A stretch of DNA of 63,054 nt from Acidimicrobiales bacterium (GCA_029263195.1 JAJCXX010000001.1:1-63054), one strand, 5' to 3'. Numbered from the stretch's first letter, positions 18,398 through 28,364 are shown. Numbers and translations: made by a program. The notes: generated by a model not told the origin, from the sequence alone.

Positions 18398-19870
18398 GTG
18401 CCCGACGTGACCTCGAAGAACTACCGGATCGTGATCATCGGGGCTGGGGTGTCCGGCATTGGAAGCGCCATCAAGTTGCGCAAAGCCGGCTTCAACGACC
18501 TGCGGATCGTCGAGAAGTCCGGATCGTTCGGGGGCACTTGGCACGACAACTCCTACCCGGGGGCCTCGTGCGATGTGCCGGCACACCTCTACTCACTGTC
18601 GTTCGCGCCCAACCCCGACTGGTCGATCCACTACGCAGGCCAGGCCGAGCTTCTGAGTCACCTTCGTGCCGTCGCCGATGAACACGAACTCTCCGAGATC
18701 ACTACCTTCGGCACCGAGATAGTCAGCGCCGAATGGGACCAGTCATCTTGCTGTTGGCGTCTCGGGACGAAGACCGGCGACAAGATGGTGGCCGACATCG
18801 TGATCTCGGGCCTGGGTCAGCTCAACCGGCCGAACATTCCTGCCATCGAAGGACTGGAGACATTCGAGGGCACCACGTTTCATTCGGCCCGGTGGCGTCA
18901 CGACCACGATCTGACCGACCGACGGGTCGCGGTCATCGGAACAGGGGCGAGTGCCATCCAATTCGTGCCTGAGGTCGCCAAGCAGGCGGGCCACCTCGAC
19001 CTGTACCAGCGATCCCCCAACTGGGTGTTGCCGAGGGTCAACCCTCCCTATAGCCAAGCCCGCAAGTGGGCGTTCCGTCATCTACCCGGAGCCAGACGGC
19101 TGCATCGGGCCGCGATCTGGGCGCGATTCGAAGGACTCGTGGGTCCTGTCTTCAACACTGGGTCGGTGGCGAACAAGAAGGCGACAGAGGCGGCCATGAA
19201 ATACCTGACCGCGGCTGTTCCCGACGATGGACTCCGGTCGCGACTCGTGCCCACCTTTCCGATCGGCTGCACACGCATTCTCGCATCGAGTTCGTGGTAC
19301 CCGGCTCTCCGGCAGCCAAACGTCGACCTGATCACCGATGGCATCGAACGAATCGTCCCCGACGGAATCATCGGCTCCGACGGGACCCATCGTCGCGTCG
19401 ACACAATCATCTTCGGGACGGGATTCCGCACCACCGAGTTTCTCTCTCCCATCGATTTCAGAGGTAGAGACGGCGTTTCGATCCGAGACCAATGGCAGGA
19501 AGGGGCCGAGGCCTATATGGGCATCGCCGTCGCGGGGTTCCCCAACCTGTTCATGCTCTACGGACCCAACACCAATCTCGGACACAACTCGATCATCTTC
19601 ATGATCGAGCAACAGATCCGGTACACCATCGAACTGCTCGACAGAATGCACGCCGACGGGGCGACAGATCTCGAAGTCGGACGCGAGGCTCAGGACACCT
19701 ACAACCAATGGGTCCAGAAGCAGATGAAGAAGCGGGTCTGGCTCGCCGACTGCTCGAGTTGGTACAAGAACGACTCCGGCAAGATCGTCAACAATTGGCC
19801 GGGGTCCACCATCGACTACTGGCGCAAGTGCCGCCGACCCGACATCTCCGACTTCGACACCGGCCGCTGA
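18398..19870 (+). CDS. Flavin-containing monooxygenase, Baeyer-Villiger type
   Basis: 490 residues. An FAD Rossmann motif (IIGAGVSGIGSAIKLRKAG), the conserved GGTWHDNSYPGASCD, the Baeyer-Villiger fingerprint FxGxxxHxxxW (FEGTTFHSARWRHD) and a second NADPH Rossmann motif (VAVIGTGASAIQFVPEV) are all present. It inserts oxygen into ketones using NADPH and O2. The GTG is 4 bases after the thioesterase stop. In operon with a hydrolase and a thioesterase it could open and hydrolyse cyclic or steroid ketones; the substrate is inferred. Confidence 0.9.
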   Translation: MPDVTSKNYRIVIIGAGVSGIGSAIKLRKAGFNDLRIVEKSGSFGGTWHDNSYPGASCDVPAHLYSLSFAPNPDWSIHYAGQAELLSHLRAVADEHELSEITTFGTEIVSAEWDQSSCCWRLGTKTGDKMVADIVISGLGQLNRPNIPAIEGLETFEGTTFHSARWRHDHDLTDRRVAVIGTGASAIQFVPEVAKQAGHLDLYQRSPNWVLPRVNPPYSQARKWAFRHLPGARRLHRAAIWARFEGLVGPVFNTGSVANKKATEAAMKYLTAAVPDDGLRSRLVPTFPIGCTRILASSSWYPALRQPNVDLITDGIERIVPDGIIGSDGTHRRVDTIIFGTGFRTTEFLSPIDFRGRDGVSIRDQWQEGAEAYMGIAVAGFPNLFMLYGPNTNLGHNSIIFMIEQQIRYTIELLDRMHADGATDLEVGREAQDTYNQWVQKQMKKRVWLADCSSWYKNDSGKIVNNWPGSTIDYWRKCRRPDISDFDTGR

Positions 19871-19882
19871 GGTTTCGGCGGC

Positions 19883-20686
19883 TCAGACGCCGAAGCTCCC
19901 GTCTTCTCGTATCTTCCACGAGCCTCCGGCGATAGTGCCTCCGTCGACCGGAATCGATGAGCCTGTGACGAAGCTCGCCATGTCGGATGCGAGAAACACG
20001 ATCACGGCGGCGCACTCATCAGCGGTGCCCATCCGGCGCAAAGGCGTAGGAAACAGGCCGCTGGTCGTGGAGCCACTGTCGGCCGAGAGGCTGGCGTCGC
20101 CGGGTGTCGAGATCATGTCGGGGGCTACACAGTTGACGCGAATACCCCGGCCCCCGAGCTCCAGGGCGAGGCTCTTGGTGAACTGCTCCACCGCGGCCTT
20201 CATGGCCCCATAGACGGCGAAGCCGGGTGCGGCGTGCCATGCCTCGACCGATGTGACGTTGACTATCGAGGATCCGTCGTTCATCAATTCGACACCGTGA
20301 CGGACACAGTTGGTGACGGTTCGGAAATTCTCGCTGATCAGGACGTCCTCGCCCTTTGCGGAGACTCCCGCGAACTCCGAGTGGAATCCCCCGCCGACGT
20401 TGTTGACGAGAACATCGAGCTTCCCCAGAGTCGAGGATGCCTCCTCGAGGAAGGCCCTCACCGCGTCGGCATCGCGCACATCGAATACATCGCTGAGGCA
20501 TCTACGACCGGTCGACTCGATCGCTGCGGCGGTCTCGGCCAATCGATCAGATTGGGTGTCGCACACGGCCACATCGGCGCCGAATCGGGCCAATGCCACC
20601 GCCGTAGCTGCACCGATCCCCTGGGCTGCACCGGTGACCACCGCGACACGATCGGTCAGCTTGATCAGGTCGGGGTCAGCCGCCAT
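19883..20686 (-). CDS. Short-chain dehydrogenase/reductase
   Basis: 267 residues, classical SDR. The NAD(P) motif TGAAQGIG, structural NNVGGG, catalytic Ser in NVTSVEAW and YGAMK (YxxxK) are all present. Asp after strand 2 (VCDTQSD) favours NAD. GAGGAGG lies about 9 bases before the ATG. It is divergent from the thiolase-like gene across 75 bases and converges on the monooxygenase. It probably oxidises a hydroxyacyl or steroid alcohol; the substrate is unknown. Confidence 0.92.
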   Translation of the reverse strand: MAADPDLIKLTDRVAVVTGAAQGIGAATAVALARFGADVAVCDTQSDRLAETAAAIESTGRRCLSDVFDVRDADAVRAFLEEASSTLGKLDVLVNNVGGGFHSEFAGVSAKGEDVLISENFRTVTNCVRHGVELMNDGSSIVNVTSVEAWHAAPGFAVYGAMKAAVEQFTKSLALELGGRGIRVNCVAPDMISTPGDASLSADSGSTTSGLFPTPLRRMGTADECAAVIVFLASDMASFVTGSSIPVDGGTIAGGSWKIREDGSFGV

Positions 20687-20761
20687 TGTTCGATGCCTCC
20701 TCGATACTCCGTATTGCGTACCCTACGTCCGGGCCGGCCGTACGACCGACCACTCCCGACA

Positions 20762-22243
20762 ATGGACATGAGCTTGAGCCCTGACCCACGAATCCCGGTC
20801 ATCGTCGGAACGTCTCAGGTGAGCCAGTGGCCCGAAGACCACACCGACCCGTCTCTGGCCGACGATGCCGTAGCTCTCATGTCCCAGGCCGTGACCGCCG
20901 CGGCCGAGGACTCAAGGGTGAGGCAACTCGCGAGATCGATTCAGCTCACTGCCGTGGTCGCCGGGCTCTGGCGGCACGTCGATCCGGGTCGCCTGATCGC
21001 CGACGAACTCGGTATCGATTCGCCGCTCACCATGCGCACGAGTTTCGGCGGCCAGATCCCGGTATCCCTCATCAACCATCTCGCCACGGAAATCGCGGCC
21101 GGGCGACTCGACATGGCCGTCGTCGTGGGCGGCGAGGCGACAGTGACACGCCATCGGCTTCGCGATGTCGGCCTGAAGCCTGCGATTCGCGATGAACCCA
21201 CCGTCGGCAAGGTCACACCATGGGGACCGGCCCTCGACATGGGTGATGATGTGGCGCTCCGGCGCGGCGCCACGCTCCCGGTCAACTCCTACGCGATTCT
21301 CGACAGCTCCATCCGGGCGCGCCATGGCTTGTCGATCGACGACGCTCGAGGCCGCGCTGCCGACACTTGGGGCCAGTACGCCCGCGTGGCCGCCGACAAC
21401 CCGCATGCGTCGGAACGAAGCGCCCCCGACTCTGCGACGATCCGTCAAGTCACACCTTCCAACCGTATGGTGAGTTGGCCGTACACCAAGGCCATGTGCG
21501 CGAACAACATCGTGGATCGGGCCGGCGCAGTGATCATTTGCAGCACAGCCGAGGCCGATCGTCTGGGGGTCGACCCAGATCGGAGGGTCTATCCCCGCGT
21601 CGGAATCGATTCGTCCGATGCACCACATCTGCTCACGCGCGATCGAATCGACTCGGTTCCGGGCCTCGTCACGCTGGCCGAGGCCCTTCGCGATCGGATC
21701 GGAGACGTGAGCCGTCTGTCTCACCACGACATCTACGCCTGCTTCCCGTCGATCGTCGAACTCACCTCCGAGGTCCTGGGGCTCCGTTCCGACTTCGTTC
21801 CGACCGTCACCGGAGGCTTGGCCTTCGCAGGCGCGCCGATGAACTTCGCGGCAGGACTATCGCTGGCTGCCATGGTGCGCGGGCTCCGCGACGACCCCGG
21901 TTCGCTGGGGATGGTGCACGGCAACGGTGGGCACGCCGCGAAACACGCAGTCAGCGTGTTGTCGACCGAGCCGCCTTCGGACGGATACACCGAGATCAAT
22001 TGCGGAGCGCACCCGGGCCCTCGACTCGAGGCTCACCCCGATGTGATCTCCGATGTGGTGATCGACGGGTTCACGGTCGAACACTCCCGATCGGGTCCGA
22101 CCCGGGCGATAGCAGCATGCCGACTACCCGACGGGAGTCGGACCTGGGCGACCAGCACCGAATCCGATCTGATCACCACATTCCTCGACAACGAGTGTGT
22201 GGGACTCTCCGGGCGAGTCAGCGCCGGCCAACTCGAAGTCTGA
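20762..22243 (+). CDS. Thiolase-superfamily protein lacking the usual nucleophile Cys
   Basis: 493 residues of the acetyl-CoA acetyltransferase/SCP2-thiolase group. The fold motifs are present (IPVIVGTSQVS, MAVVVGGEATVTRHRL, YACFPSIVELTSEVLGL, VTGGLAFAGAPMNFA, GNGGHAAKHAVSV). The first active loop reads TSFGGQ where thiolases have a reactive Cys, and the GHP motif reads GAP. A C-terminal OB-like domain (about 390-493) follows. Divergent Cys-less members are common in actinobacterial lipid pathways, where some act as lyases or are catalytically altered. The ATG at 20762 gives the usual N-terminus. Confidence 0.85.
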   Translation: MDMSLSPDPRIPVIVGTSQVSQWPEDHTDPSLADDAVALMSQAVTAAAEDSRVRQLARSIQLTAVVAGLWRHVDPGRLIADELGIDSPLTMRTSFGGQIPVSLINHLATEIAAGRLDMAVVVGGEATVTRHRLRDVGLKPAIRDEPTVGKVTPWGPALDMGDDVALRRGATLPVNSYAILDSSIRARHGLSIDDARGRAADTWGQYARVAADNPHASERSAPDSATIRQVTPSNRMVSWPYTKAMCANNIVDRAGAVIICSTAEADRLGVDPDRRVYPRVGIDSSDAPHLLTRDRIDSVPGLVTLAEALRDRIGDVSRLSHHDIYACFPSIVELTSEVLGLRSDFVPTVTGGLAFAGAPMNFAAGLSLAAMVRGLRDDPGSLGMVHGNGGHAAKHAVSVLSTEPPSDGYTEINCGAHPGPRLEAHPDVISDVVIDGFTVEHSRSGPTRAIAACRLPDGSRTWATSTESDLITTFLDNECVGLSGRVSAGQLEV

Positions 22244-22310
22244 GACTCAGCCATCGGACATGTCCACCCCCTGCTGGTCTGGAGTGGAGCTTCGCCTACG
22301 ATCTCGATCG

Positions 22311-23123
22311 ATGACGGCCACCTTGTTCGACCTACCGATCCGACTACGCAGCAGATGGATCTTCAACTGCTACATCGTGGGCGACCCCGACAAGGGCATC
22401 GCTCTCGTCGATGCCGGACTGCCTTCGGTGGCCCGCGACTCTTTGGGGTGCGTTCGCGACGAGTTCGGGACTGACGCCTCACCCCGCGCCGTATTCAGCA
22501 CCCACGCCCACCCCGACCACGTGGGAGGGATCCCCCACGTTCTCGAACATGCCGAAGCCAGCGTTCTCCTACCGGGTCGCTGCAAGCAGTACCTCGATGG
22601 CGAGAAGCCGCGAGGCAGCACCCTCGCCAACGTGATCAGGTTTCTTCCGGTGTTGGTGGATCAGAAGTTCGAGTTCTCGACCATGAAAGAGTTCGCCAAG
22701 GCCGGCCGAACCATTGGATACGGCGGACCCAAGATGCTGACTCTTCCTTTCGAGCCCGACGGATACCTGACGGAGTCGAGTCGTCCGCCGGTGATGGACG
22801 ATTGGGAGGTCATCGAAGCTCCGGGCCACACCGACGACTCCGTCTGCCTCTACCACGCCGACACGGCCACGCTGCTTTCGGGCGACGCTGTCGTCACTCT
22901 CGATGGTCGGGCCTGGTTCAATCCCGAATGGGTCGACACCGGTCTCGCGGAGGAGACCGAGGCCCGACTGCGGGCGCTGGAAGTGCGTCATCTGCTTCCC
23001 GGTCACGGGCACCCGATCGAAGCGGCCGATGTCTGGAGCAACGCCAGGAGCTTCCGGGACCGCCCCGAAGGCAAGGGCCTGCTCGCCCGCTGCTCACGTC
23101 GGTTCGGCCGCTGGAACTACTGA
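22311..23123 (+). CDS. Metallo-beta-lactamase-fold hydrolase
   Basis: 270 residues. The zinc signature is THAHPDHVGG (HxHxDH), followed by APGHTDDS, LLSGDAVV (bridging Asp) and LLPGHGHPI near the C-terminus, all metal ligands of glyoxalase II-like hydrolases. The substrate is not evident; neighbours suggest thioester or lactone hydrolysis in acyl metabolism. TACGAT ends 8 bases before the ATG and could be a leaderless -10. Confidence 0.88.
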   Translation: MTATLFDLPIRLRSRWIFNCYIVGDPDKGIALVDAGLPSVARDSLGCVRDEFGTDASPRAVFSTHAHPDHVGGIPHVLEHAEASVLLPGRCKQYLDGEKPRGSTLANVIRFLPVLVDQKFEFSTMKEFAKAGRTIGYGGPKMLTLPFEPDGYLTESSRPPVMDDWEVIEAPGHTDDSVCLYHADTATLLSGDAVVTLDGRAWFNPEWVDTGLAEETEARLRALEVRHLLPGHGHPIEAADVWSNARSFRDRPEGKGLLARCSRRFGRWNY

Positions 23124-23136
23124 CCCTGAGCCACCC

Positions 23137-23943
23137 TCATCGGCCGGTCGAATCCCAGAATCTGCTGAGCAGCTCCAAGAAGCGGTTGGGGTCGACAAGA
23201 TGCGGGTAGTGACCGTGGTCCTCCCAGATCTCCACTGACGACCCGGGAATGCGGGCGGTCAACCACGCGGCATAGTCGTCGCCGGGGTCGGAGCCAAACA
23301 GCGACAGATACGGAACCGGCAAGCTGCTGTAGCCGGCGAGCGCCGAGTCGACGCCGGCGTCGACTTCCTCGACCGAAGCCTCGAGGAGAAGCCGCCAGAC
23401 CCCCAGAACGACATCCTGATCGGCGCGCCGAGCCGCGTTGATCCGGGCCCGCTCGACCTCATCGATTCTCGGACCGATCATCTCGTCGAACAATGCCGAG
23501 ACGACCGACGGAAACATCTCAGGATCTCTGAGCAGCCCCTCCACCGACACAACCTGTTCCTTGAACTGGCCCAGCCGAAGCGACTGATCGACATTGGTCA
23601 CCGACGCAACCGGAACCACCGAACCGGTCGCCGAGACAACCGCACCCCCGAGAGAGTGGCCGACAAGATGAGGTCGGTTCATCCCGACCATCTCGATGAC
23701 CGCGGCGATGTCACCGGCCATCGCCTCGAGCCCGTAGTCGCTGCTCAGCCCGGAGCGGCCATGGCCCCGCAGATCGACTGCCAACACATCGAACCGGTCC
23801 TCGAGGCGATCGGCTATCGGATCCCAGGTCGAGGCACATTCGGTGATGCCATGAACCAACACGACAGGGGTCCCCGAACCTCGTCGAGTCCACGACAGTT
23901 CGGTTCCATCAGCCATCGACGAGGTGTGCTGGGTATGAGCCAT
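23137..23943 (-). CDS. Alpha/beta hydrolase
   Basis: 268 residues from the preferred ATG (MAHTQHTSSMADG); an ATG five codons earlier is possible. Motifs are VVLVHGITECASTW (oxyanion loop), DLRGHGRSG, nucleophile elbow GHSLGGA, and a C-terminal His in EDHGHYPHLVDP. It is typical of epoxide hydrolase/haloalkane dehalogenase-like esterases. It faces the MBL gene tail to tail and is divergent from the enoyl-CoA hydratase. Confidence 0.88.
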   Translation of the reverse strand: MAHTQHTSSMADGTELSWTRRGSGTPVVLVHGITECASTWDPIADRLEDRFDVLAVDLRGHGRSGLSSDYGLEAMAGDIAAVIEMVGMNRPHLVGHSLGGAVVSATGSVVPVASVTNVDQSLRLGQFKEQVVSVEGLLRDPEMFPSVVSALFDEMIGPRIDEVERARINAARRADQDVVLGVWRLLLEASVEEVDAGVDSALAGYSSLPVPYLSLFGSDPGDDYAAWLTARIPGSSVEIWEDHGHYPHLVDPNRFLELLSRFWDSTGR

Positions 23944-24009
23944 CGAACAGCTTGGCACATCCCCCTGGCGGGCCGTCCGGTAGCGTTCCGACAGCCATCA
24001 GGAGATGCC

Positions 24010-24792
24010 ATGACCCAGCCCGTCTCACTCGAAATCGACTCCAGCAATCGAGTCGCCACCATCAGGCTCGATCGCCCCAAGGTCAACGCCGTCAACGCCG
24101 AAATGCTCACTCTCACCACCGACATTTGCGGCCGACTGTCCACCAACGACCATGTGGGAGCGGTGGTCCTGTGGGGTGGCCCGAGAGTATTCGCAGCGGG
24201 CGCCGACATAACCGAGTTCCCCAACCTCGATCATGAATCGGCGCTCGACTTCTCACGTCGGTTCAACAAGGCCGCTCTCGCCATCGAGTCACTGCCCCAG
24301 GTAACAATCACCGCAGTCAACGGTTTCGCTCTCGGCGGTGGGTTCGAACTGGCGCTCGCCACGGACTTTCGCCTGGTAGCCGACGATGCCCGGTTCGGAT
24401 TTCCCGAGATCCTGCTCGGCCTCCTACCCGGCGGCGGCGGCACCCAGCGACTGTCGAGGCTTTCGGGAATCACTCTTGCCAAGGAACTGATCTACTCGGG
24501 CCGTCAGATCGGTCCCGAGGAAGCTGTGTCGCGAGGTGTCGCCTCGTCGATTCACGAGGCCGAAACGCTATACGACGATGCCATCGAGATGGCGGCCGGC
24601 TACGCCCGCGGCCCGGCCTCGACCCGATTGGCGAAACGAGCGATCCTCGACGGCTTGCACCTACCTCTCCCCGAAGCGGTCGAGGTCGAAGCCCAGCGAT
24701 TCGCCGATGCGTTCGATACCGACGACTGCCGGAGCGGCGTAGCCAGCTTTCTCGAGAACGGCCCCGGGAAGGCGCAGTTCACCGGCCACTGA
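24010..24792 (+). CDS. Enoyl-CoA hydratase/isomerase
   Basis: 260 residues, crotonase fold. The oxyanion hole and active loops are AAGADITEF and NGFALGGGFELALATDFR, and both catalytic glutamates are in place (FGFPEILLGLLPGGGGTQRL). It hydrates 2-enoyl-CoA in beta-oxidation. AGGAGAT lies just before the ATG. The gene stands alone on the plus strand between the divergent hydrolase and the convergent ABC operon. Confidence 0.93.
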   Translation: MTQPVSLEIDSSNRVATIRLDRPKVNAVNAEMLTLTTDICGRLSTNDHVGAVVLWGGPRVFAAGADITEFPNLDHESALDFSRRFNKAALAIESLPQVTITAVNGFALGGGFELALATDFRLVADDARFGFPEILLGLLPGGGGTQRLSRLSGITLAKELIYSGRQIGPEEAVSRGVASSIHEAETLYDDAIEMAAGYARGPASTRLAKRAILDGLHLPLPEAVEVEAQRFADAFDTDDCRSGVASFLENGPGKAQFTGH

Positions 24793-24810
24793 TCGTGCGG
24801 CCAACGTGGT

Positions 24811-25584
24811 TCAGGCCACGTCCATTCGGTTGAGACGCCAGGTCGTGAGCATGATCGCAGCAGTAGCTGCCACCAGCGGTGCGACGATGCCCCACCCTTG
24901 GGTGATGTCGAACGAGGCCACCTCCACGCCCACGCGGTCGGTGATCACCGACCGGGCGTATCCACGGATCGACAATCGGGCCGCAGCCCGACCAAGTCCC
25001 GCCGCGACACCTTCCCAGATGATGATGTAGGCCAACCCCCAGACGATCGATCGCTTCAACAGCGACCCGAGCAGCAGGAACAGCCCGGTGTAGCCAACCA
25101 CCGCAACCGTGGTGGCGATGGCCACGGCGGTCACGAGCTCACCACTCGATTCGATCAACGCAGCTGTGGCCACGACTGGAATCACGGTCAGTGGCAGGGC
25201 CACGACCAAGGCGGCGGCGAACGCCCCTACAGCCACCGGCCACCGGCGCATGGGCCTCAACCACAGGTAGACGAGAGTGCCGTCGTCGCGGGCGTCGCCC
25301 AGCGCGCCTGCCGCGAAGACGAGAGCCACCACCGGCACGACGACCGTGAGGCCGAGATTGACGGAGATCCTCACCGACTGCTCGAGGGGATCCAGATCTC
25401 GATCGGTCGAGTCCGACATACCCACGGCCCATCCGACAACGACGACGATCGCACCCATCAAGCCGAGTGCGATCAGACGAGAACGGGTCACGATCTGCCG
25501 GACCAGGACCTGAAACGTGATGATGAGAGCGGCAACGCTGCCGACGGTTCGACGCTCCCGACGGGGCTCCTGAGTTGCGGTCAT
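24811..25584 (-). CDS. ABC-2 type permease
   Basis: 257 residues with about six transmembrane helices and the ABC-2 signature region GDARDDGTLVYLWLRPMRRW. It is the last gene of two tandem ABC exporter sets. Its start overlaps the stop of the ATPase gene at 25581 (ATGA), so the two should form one transporter. The substrate is unknown. Confidence 0.85.
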   Translation of the reverse strand: MTATQEPRRERRTVGSVAALIITFQVLVRQIVTRSRLIALGLMGAIVVVVGWAVGMSDSTDRDLDPLEQSVRISVNLGLTVVVPVVALVFAAGALGDARDDGTLVYLWLRPMRRWPVAVGAFAAALVVALPLTVIPVVATAALIESSGELVTAVAIATTVAVVGYTGLFLLLGSLLKRSIVWGLAYIIIWEGVAAGLGRAAARLSIRGYARSVITDRVGVEVASFDITQGWGIVAPLVAATAAIMLTTWRLNRMDVA

Positions 25585-26558
25585 CGTCGTTCCACCAGGT
25601 ATCGGAACACCGATTCGAGGTCGTCGTCGAGTGGCTCGACCTCATGGAGTCGGATACCGATGTCGCGAGCCAGCGGAGCGAGCGACCGGCCGAATCTGTC
25701 GACATCGAGAATGTCGGCGACGAGTCCATCAGTCTCCACCCGCACCGCAACGGCGGTTCCGGTGTCGATAAGACGAGCCGCCAAGGTCCGAGGGTCGTCG
25801 GTGCGCAGCCGAATCCGATGGGGCCGATCGTCCATCAAATCGCGCAACGCGCGGTAATCGCCTGTGGCAGCCAGACGGCCCTGGGCGATGACCAGGACTC
25901 GTGACCCCAAACGAGCCACCTCATCGAGGACATGGCTCGACACCAACACGCATCGGCCCTGGTCGCCCAGCCGGTGGAACAACGCAATCATTCGGCGTCG
26001 CTGTACGGGATCGAGACCGGTGAGCGGCTCATCGAGCACCATCACGTCGGGGTCGTTGACCAGCCCGGCCGCCACCTTCACGCGTTGTCGCATTCCCTTC
26101 GAATATGCCCCCAACGGTTTCGGTTCGAGGGGGTCGAGCTCGACCTCGGCGAGGGCCTCGACGGCCACGGCCTTCGGATCGACCATGCCATGGGTCATGG
26201 CGGCAATCTCGACGAAACGACCGGCCGACAGCTGATCGAACAGACCGTCCTCCTGCCCGATCAGTCCGATGCGCCCACGCACCTCGCGGTCGCGGCGGGC
26301 ATCAGAGCCGAGCACCCTGACCTGCCCTTGGGACGGTGGAGTCAGCCCGCACAACATTCGAAACAGAGTCGACTTGCCGGCCCCGTTCGGTCCGAGCAAA
26401 GCCGTGACTCCGGGTCCAACCGTGAAGCTCACGTCGGACACGGCCACGACATCGCCGAAGACCTTCGACACGTTGGACAGCTCAACCATCGGCTCGGCGA
26501 CGGGAGGAACGTCGATCCGCGATCCCGAAACGGGAGGAGGTGGCGGCAGAGAACTCAT
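25581..26558 (-). CDS. ABC transporter ATP-binding protein
   Basis: 325 residues from an ATG that overlaps the upstream permease stop (ATGA). Walker A GPNGAGKST, Q-loop IGQEDG, signature YSKGMRQRVKVA, Walker B VMVLDEP and H-loop SSHVLDEV are complete. An N-terminal Pro-rich extension of about 25 residues precedes the domain, and about 80 residues follow it. It pairs with the permease at 24811. Confidence 0.92.
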   Translation of the reverse strand: MSSLPPPPPVSGSRIDVPPVAEPMVELSNVSKVFGDVVAVSDVSFTVGPGVTALLGPNGAGKSTLFRMLCGLTPPSQGQVRVLGSDARRDREVRGRIGLIGQEDGLFDQLSAGRFVEIAAMTHGMVDPKAVAVEALAEVELDPLEPKPLGAYSKGMRQRVKVAAGLVNDPDVMVLDEPLTGLDPVQRRRMIALFHRLGDQGRCVLVSSHVLDEVARLGSRVLVIAQGRLAATGDYRALRDLMDDRPHRIRLRTDDPRTLAARLIDTGTAVAVRVETDGLVADILDVDRFGRSLAPLARDIGIRLHEVEPLDDDLESVFRYLVERR

Positions 26559-27424
26559 CGACTGACTGCCAACCGTCGGTAGCGAAACCACACCACGGCA
26601 GTACCGAACAGCGCCCATCCGATATTGGCGCCCGCGACCAACGTCGTTTCGATCTCCGGGAAGTCGCCGGTCTCGCCGTAGATCCGTTGCACCAATTCGA
26701 ACGGCATGGCAAGAAGGTCGAAGAGGCGAACGTTGGTGCTCATCTCAGCCGCTTCGACCAGGGCCGAGGCCACTGCGCTGCTGCCCAGCAACACGAGAAT
26801 CACGCCAACCGATGCGAACGCACGGCGGTCGGTGAGGCTCGACGCGGCCAGGCTCACCGCCGCGAAGACCGCCGAGATGGCGACACCGGATGCGACGATC
26901 CTCACGAACAGGACCAGCCAGTCGCCGACCCCGCCTGGGCCCGATCCCTCGAACGTGTAGGCGATGAGAAGTAGAAGCGGCGGGCCCAGTGTCACGATCA
27001 TGAGGGTGGTCATGACTGCGGCCACCTTTGCCACCAAGTAGGTGTCGCGCTGCAGAGGGGTCGACAGGTAGAGCCCGAGCATGCCGTCGCGCCGATCGCG
27101 GACGAGTACCTCCGGCGCAACCAGACCGCAGAAGAGAACGATCGCGATTCCGATGAATCCCACGTAGTCGGCGTAGGACGGCAACGCCTCCTCGCCCACC
27201 AGGTCGACCGGTAGCAAGGCCGCGATCCCGACGAAGACCAGAGCAGGAAGATAGGCGATGATCACCGAAACGGCCGGGAAGATCTTGTGTCGAGCCGGCC
27301 GACCGACGCCGAGCACCGTGCGCATCGAGTGCCATGCGACCGACCGGATCGCTCCGCCCACTCCAGAACGGTGACCCTCGTAGCTGCGATAGCCACGGTC
27401 GAGAATCTTCGCCTCGTCGCTCAT
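26555..27424 (-). CDS. ABC-2 type permease
   Basis: 289 residues, about six membrane helices, with the ABC-2 loop APEVLVRDRRDGMLGLYLST. The ATG overlaps the stop of the ATPase gene at 27421 by 4 bases, and its own stop overlaps the next ATPase start, making a chain of coupled genes. It is probably the membrane part of the first exporter of the tandem. Confidence 0.85.
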   Translation of the reverse strand: MSDEAKILDRGYRSYEGHRSGVGGAIRSVAWHSMRTVLGVGRPARHKIFPAVSVIIAYLPALVFVGIAALLPVDLVGEEALPSYADYVGFIGIAIVLFCGLVAPEVLVRDRRDGMLGLYLSTPLQRDTYLVAKVAAVMTTLMIVTLGPPLLLLIAYTFEGSGPGGVGDWLVLFVRIVASGVAISAVFAAVSLAASSLTDRRAFASVGVILVLLGSSAVASALVEAAEMSTNVRLFDLLAMPFELVQRIYGETGDFPEIETTLVAGANIGWALFGTAVVWFRYRRLAVSR

Positions 27425-28353
27425 GGCTGCTCCATGAAGAGATCTTCCAGGGTTCGTTTCCGGGACGACAGCCGTCGTATGCGTGCGCCGTGTTCGGCGA
27501 CAGCGTCGCGGGTGGCGTCGGCCAGCACGTCGGTGTCGGGGCCGACAACGGTCAGAACAGCTCCGTCGCGCTCCACGTCCAGTCCCGACGCGGCGAGCGC
27601 ATCCGCCACATCATCAATCGAACGAGGGCGATCGGCGATTTCGACAAGTTCGAGCTCAACCCCCTCGTTGCCACCGATCAGATCAGCGAGAGGGCCGTCG
27701 GCCACCAGCTGGCCGGCGTCGAGAGCGACCACGTGATCGCACACTCTCTCGACCTCTTCGAGCAAATGCGACGACAACAGGACGTCGATCCCGAACTCGT
27801 CGTTGATCTGACGAATCAGGGCCAGCATCTGATCTCGCTGCATGGGATCGAGACCATCGGTTGGCTCGTCAAGGAGGACCAATTTCGGATCGGCCGCGAT
27901 GGCCTGGGCGAGCTTGACCCGCTGGCGTTGTCCGGTCGACATGGTTCCGATAGCGCGGAATCGTTCCTCGCCGAGACCGACCAGCCAGAGACTGTCGCTG
28001 GCCCGATTGCGGGCCTCGTCGCGAGGAAGCCCCCGGACCTCCGATAGATGTTTGACGAAGTCAACCGCCTTCATGTCTTCGGGCAAGACGTTGCGTTCGG
28101 GGGCGTAGCCGACCCGCGCACGAATACGCGAGCCCAGCAACTTCGGGTCCATGCCGAGGACCTCCACGGTCCCCGAGGTTGCCTCACGCAAGCCCAGAAC
28201 AATCGACATGAGAGTGGTCTTGCCGGCGCCATTGGCACCGACCAAGCCGGTAACCCCGGGGGGAATTGCAATATCGAGATTGTCGAGAGCACGCTGTGCA
28301 CCGAACTGCATCGTGAGTCCGCGAACGGTGATCACTGTCACGCCCTGCATCAT
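27421..28353 (-). CDS. ABC transporter ATP-binding protein
   Basis: 310 residues. Walker A GANGAGKTT, signature MSTGQRQRVKLAQ, Walker B LVLLDEPTDGLDP and H-loop SSHLLEEV are intact. The C-terminal 80 residues form the small extra domain seen in ABC-2 exporter ATPases. It starts 11 bases after the GNAT gene and is coupled to the permease at 27424. Starts at 28353 or one codon later are both possible. Confidence 0.92.
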   Translation of the reverse strand: MMQGVTVITVRGLTMQFGAQRALDNLDIAIPPGVTGLVGANGAGKTTLMSIVLGLREATSGTVEVLGMDPKLLGSRIRARVGYAPERNVLPEDMKAVDFVKHLSEVRGLPRDEARNRASDSLWLVGLGEERFRAIGTMSTGQRQRVKLAQAIAADPKLVLLDEPTDGLDPMQRDQMLALIRQINDEFGIDVLLSSHLLEEVERVCDHVVALDAGQLVADGPLADLIGGNEGVELELVEIADRPRSIDDVADALAASGLDVERDGAVLTVVGPDTDVLADATRDAVAEHGARIRRLSSRKRTLEDLFMEQP

Positions 28354-28364
28354 TGCCTATTCGG

